Part shown: piece by piece, positions 62,423 through 64,000 of the stretch
How the letters are laid out: each line of letters begins with the position of its first letter
Numbering within the stretch: position 1 is the first letter of the stretch
Source: Doryteuthis pealeii
Lineage: Eukaryota; Mollusca; Cephalopoda; Myopsida; Loliginidae
DNA: 64,000 nt
Assembly (NCBI GenBank): GCA_023376005.1
Contig: CM042143.1
Span: 78,685,778-78,749,777 of the forward strand
Direction: 5' to 3'
Translations under genes and position numbers: made by a program
The notes under the pieces: model-generated
The model's database searches: none
Told to the model about the DNA's origin: nothing
Seen by the model: only the letters and a program-made list of their open reading frames with translations

Positions 62423-62480
<58 letters not shown>
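62423..62480. repeat. (ATT)n then (TTG)n
   Basis: ATT triplets to 62480, short TTG run after. No Dong-like copy is adjacent here. Confidence 0.97.
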
Positions 62481-62623
62481 GTTGTTGTTGTTGTTCTTTT
62501 TCTTGTTGCCGTTCTTGGTTTTGATTTTGTTCTTGTCGTTTTGATATATGAAAAAGTAAGATCAGTGAAGAAATTAATGTGTTAGGAGTCTTTTAGGATT
62601 AGAAGCACAGTCGTTGCCATCAA

Positions 62624-62633
62624 AAAATAAATA

Positions 62634-62692
<59 letters not shown>

Positions 62693-62705
62693 ATAAATAA
62701 ATAAA
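62624..62705. repeat. (AAT)n
   Basis: About 55 bases of AAT flanked by AATA steps. Confidence 0.97.
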
Positions 62706-63146
62706 CAGCGTTGGGGGAAGTCATCCACCTTTCGCCGGGGAGTCGTCTGGTTTTGCCATTTTTGCTCGAATAGGGTTGGTTATCAAGCTATTCATATAGA
62801 AGAAACATATTTTCATATGGATAGGCGAAAGGACATTGGAGAATGGAAAGTAACAACCAAGGTGATGGGATGAGGGAGGGACGGCACTGCAAAGAGAAAG
62901 CAAAAGGAGTGGGAGGGAAAGAAGAAGAAAAAGAAAAGAAAGAAAGAAAGAAAATAGGAAAGGTGCACTTATCATTAGCTCCGGGCCTACTTTAACTTCA
63001 AGCAGCGTATCCTGTCCAATACACCCTATCCAACCCCAAGACCTTTTTTTTCTCTCTCACTCGTTCCCTTTCCCTTGTCTTGTGTTCTTTCTGGTTTTTA
63101 AACATCTGAATATCCTATCGCCCTATCACATGCCTTACGCTTTCAT

Positions 63147-63150
<4 letters not shown>
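62706..63150. other. Spacer, no recognised feature
   Basis: A minus frame at 62721-62975 is low-complexity (SFLFLLLSLPLLLLSLC). Not credible as a gene. Confidence 0.45.

Positions 63151-63208
<58 letters not shown>
63151..63208. repeat. (AT)n
   Basis: 58 bases of AT. Confidence 0.97.
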
Positions 63209-63210
<2 letters not shown>

Positions 63211-63417
63211 CTTACCTACTAACTCTGCCAATGGACCTTAAGGCTGTCATTCACGCTATTCGTAAAATCAACCAATGAATTTTGTAGAAATAATAATTCT
63301 TAGAGCCTTCAGCGTTTTCTATCTGTTAGCATCTCTTTACCATTTTCTTCTAAAAAAATAAGTTTCCTTCCTCTATATATGTGAGCATGCGTGTGTAAGT
63401 ATTTTCCTTATCTACTA

Positions 63418-63423
<6 letters not shown>

Positions 63424-63491
<68 letters not shown>
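63424..63491. repeat. (CT)n
   Basis: CT run followed by CACGTTTCCTTCCCTCCATG, the same 3' neighbour as the (CT)n runs at 46697 and 46998. Confidence 0.97.
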
Positions 63492-63493
<2 letters not shown>

Positions 63494-63539
63494 GTTTCCT
63501 TCCCTCCATGTTGTATCAATAGTTTCTCTTTATCCTTTC

Positions 63540-63712
63540 TTTTTTTTCTTTCTTTTTTTCTTTCTTCCCCCATTCTCATCATATACAATCTTCCTTTCCC
63601 TCTTTGTTTCCTCTATGTATTCTCATCATTTCTTTCTTTCTTTCTTTTTTCCTCTCTTTCTTTCTCTATTCTCATCATTTACATTCGTTCTTTCTTTCTG
63701 TTCTACGTGTCT
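63540..63712. repeat. (TTTC)n-rich, related to the 46-47 kb complex
   Basis: TTTC runs with TATTCTCATCAT linkers, the same vocabulary as 46800-47250. Confidence 0.85.
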
Positions 63713-63789
63713 TCATTATCATACTCTCTTTGAATTTATCACCTCAAACATTGATGTGAGTATCGGACAGACAGACAGAGGGGTAAAAG

Positions 63790-63844
<55 letters not shown>
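63790..63844. repeat. (AT)n
   Basis: 55 bases of AT. Confidence 0.97.
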
Positions 63845-63846
<2 letters not shown>

Positions 63847-63959
63847 TAAGTCTGTACATATGTGAGAAAGAGAAGTGAGAAAGGCAATCGATATCTATCA
63901 AGCTAATTCCCTCTATCCCGAATGTTCTATTGCAGCTATTTATACTTCCCACTCTCTCC

Positions 63960-63992
<33 letters not shown>

Positions 63993-64000
63993 GTGTGTGT
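63960..64000. repeat. (AT)n-(GT)n at the window edge
   Basis: AT to 63988, GT continues out of the window. Confidence 0.95.

Overview
The window looks like intergenic or intronic DNA from a large, repeat-choked invertebrate genome. A cephalopod or other mollusc is my best guess; this is an inference. The grounds are dozens of (AT)n, (GT)n, (GA)n, (CT)n and (GATA)n arrays, several tRNA-derived SINE families on both strands, R4/Dong-like and RTE-like LINE ends, mariner, hAT and Helitron derivatives, and a degenerate TTAGGG tract. I found no convincing host protein-coding gene, no rRNA and no functional tRNA gene. Long reading frames are microsatellite translations or decayed mobile-element pieces.

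Layout. 1-2.0 kb: two R4/Dong-like LINE copies in (ATT)n, one keeping most of its zinc knuckle and endonuclease. 3.9-5.6 kb: an older copy split by a 650-bp insert with two direct repeats. 5.7-8.7 kb: an unclassified repeat, a tRNA-headed SINE with a hammerhead-like tail, (GT)n arrays and mariner-end MITEs. 9-13.9 kb: a TA-flanked MITE, RTE ends, a 48-bp minisatellite, SINEs and small Helitrons. 14-18.5 kb: a Helitron tandem inside a mariner relic, then SINEs and LINE ends. 18.5-26.7 kb: (AT)n, RTE ends, a 510-bp palindrome centred on a canonical hammerhead, and a 170-bp duplication. 27-34.3 kb: a mariner deletion derivative, unclassified repeats, a triplicated ~170-bp repeat and the best RTE end. 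34.3-38.2 kb: a fold-back element with two inverted hammerheads, about 900 bp of TTAGGG-like DNA and short reading frames resembling the start of a Penelope-like ORF. 39-48 kb: simple repeats, Helitrons, nested SINEs and a 43-kb fold-back. 48-57 kb: more hammerheads, a 50-kb minisatellite split by an RTE, and a Helitron containing three zinc-finger relics. 58-64 kb: a MITE split by a Helitron, AT-rich repeats, a hAT MITE with perfect 8-bp target duplication, then simple repeats.

The most interesting signal is a scattered set of type-I hammerhead ribozyme-like sequences: seven with the conserved core and pairable stems, and about nine decayed ones. They sit in palindromic or SINE-like repeats, mostly close to (AT)n tracts. 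Together with the short ORF fragments they suggest Penelope-like retroelements and non-autonomous derivatives, including a tRNA-headed form. All motif calls are by eye; no folding or database search was run.
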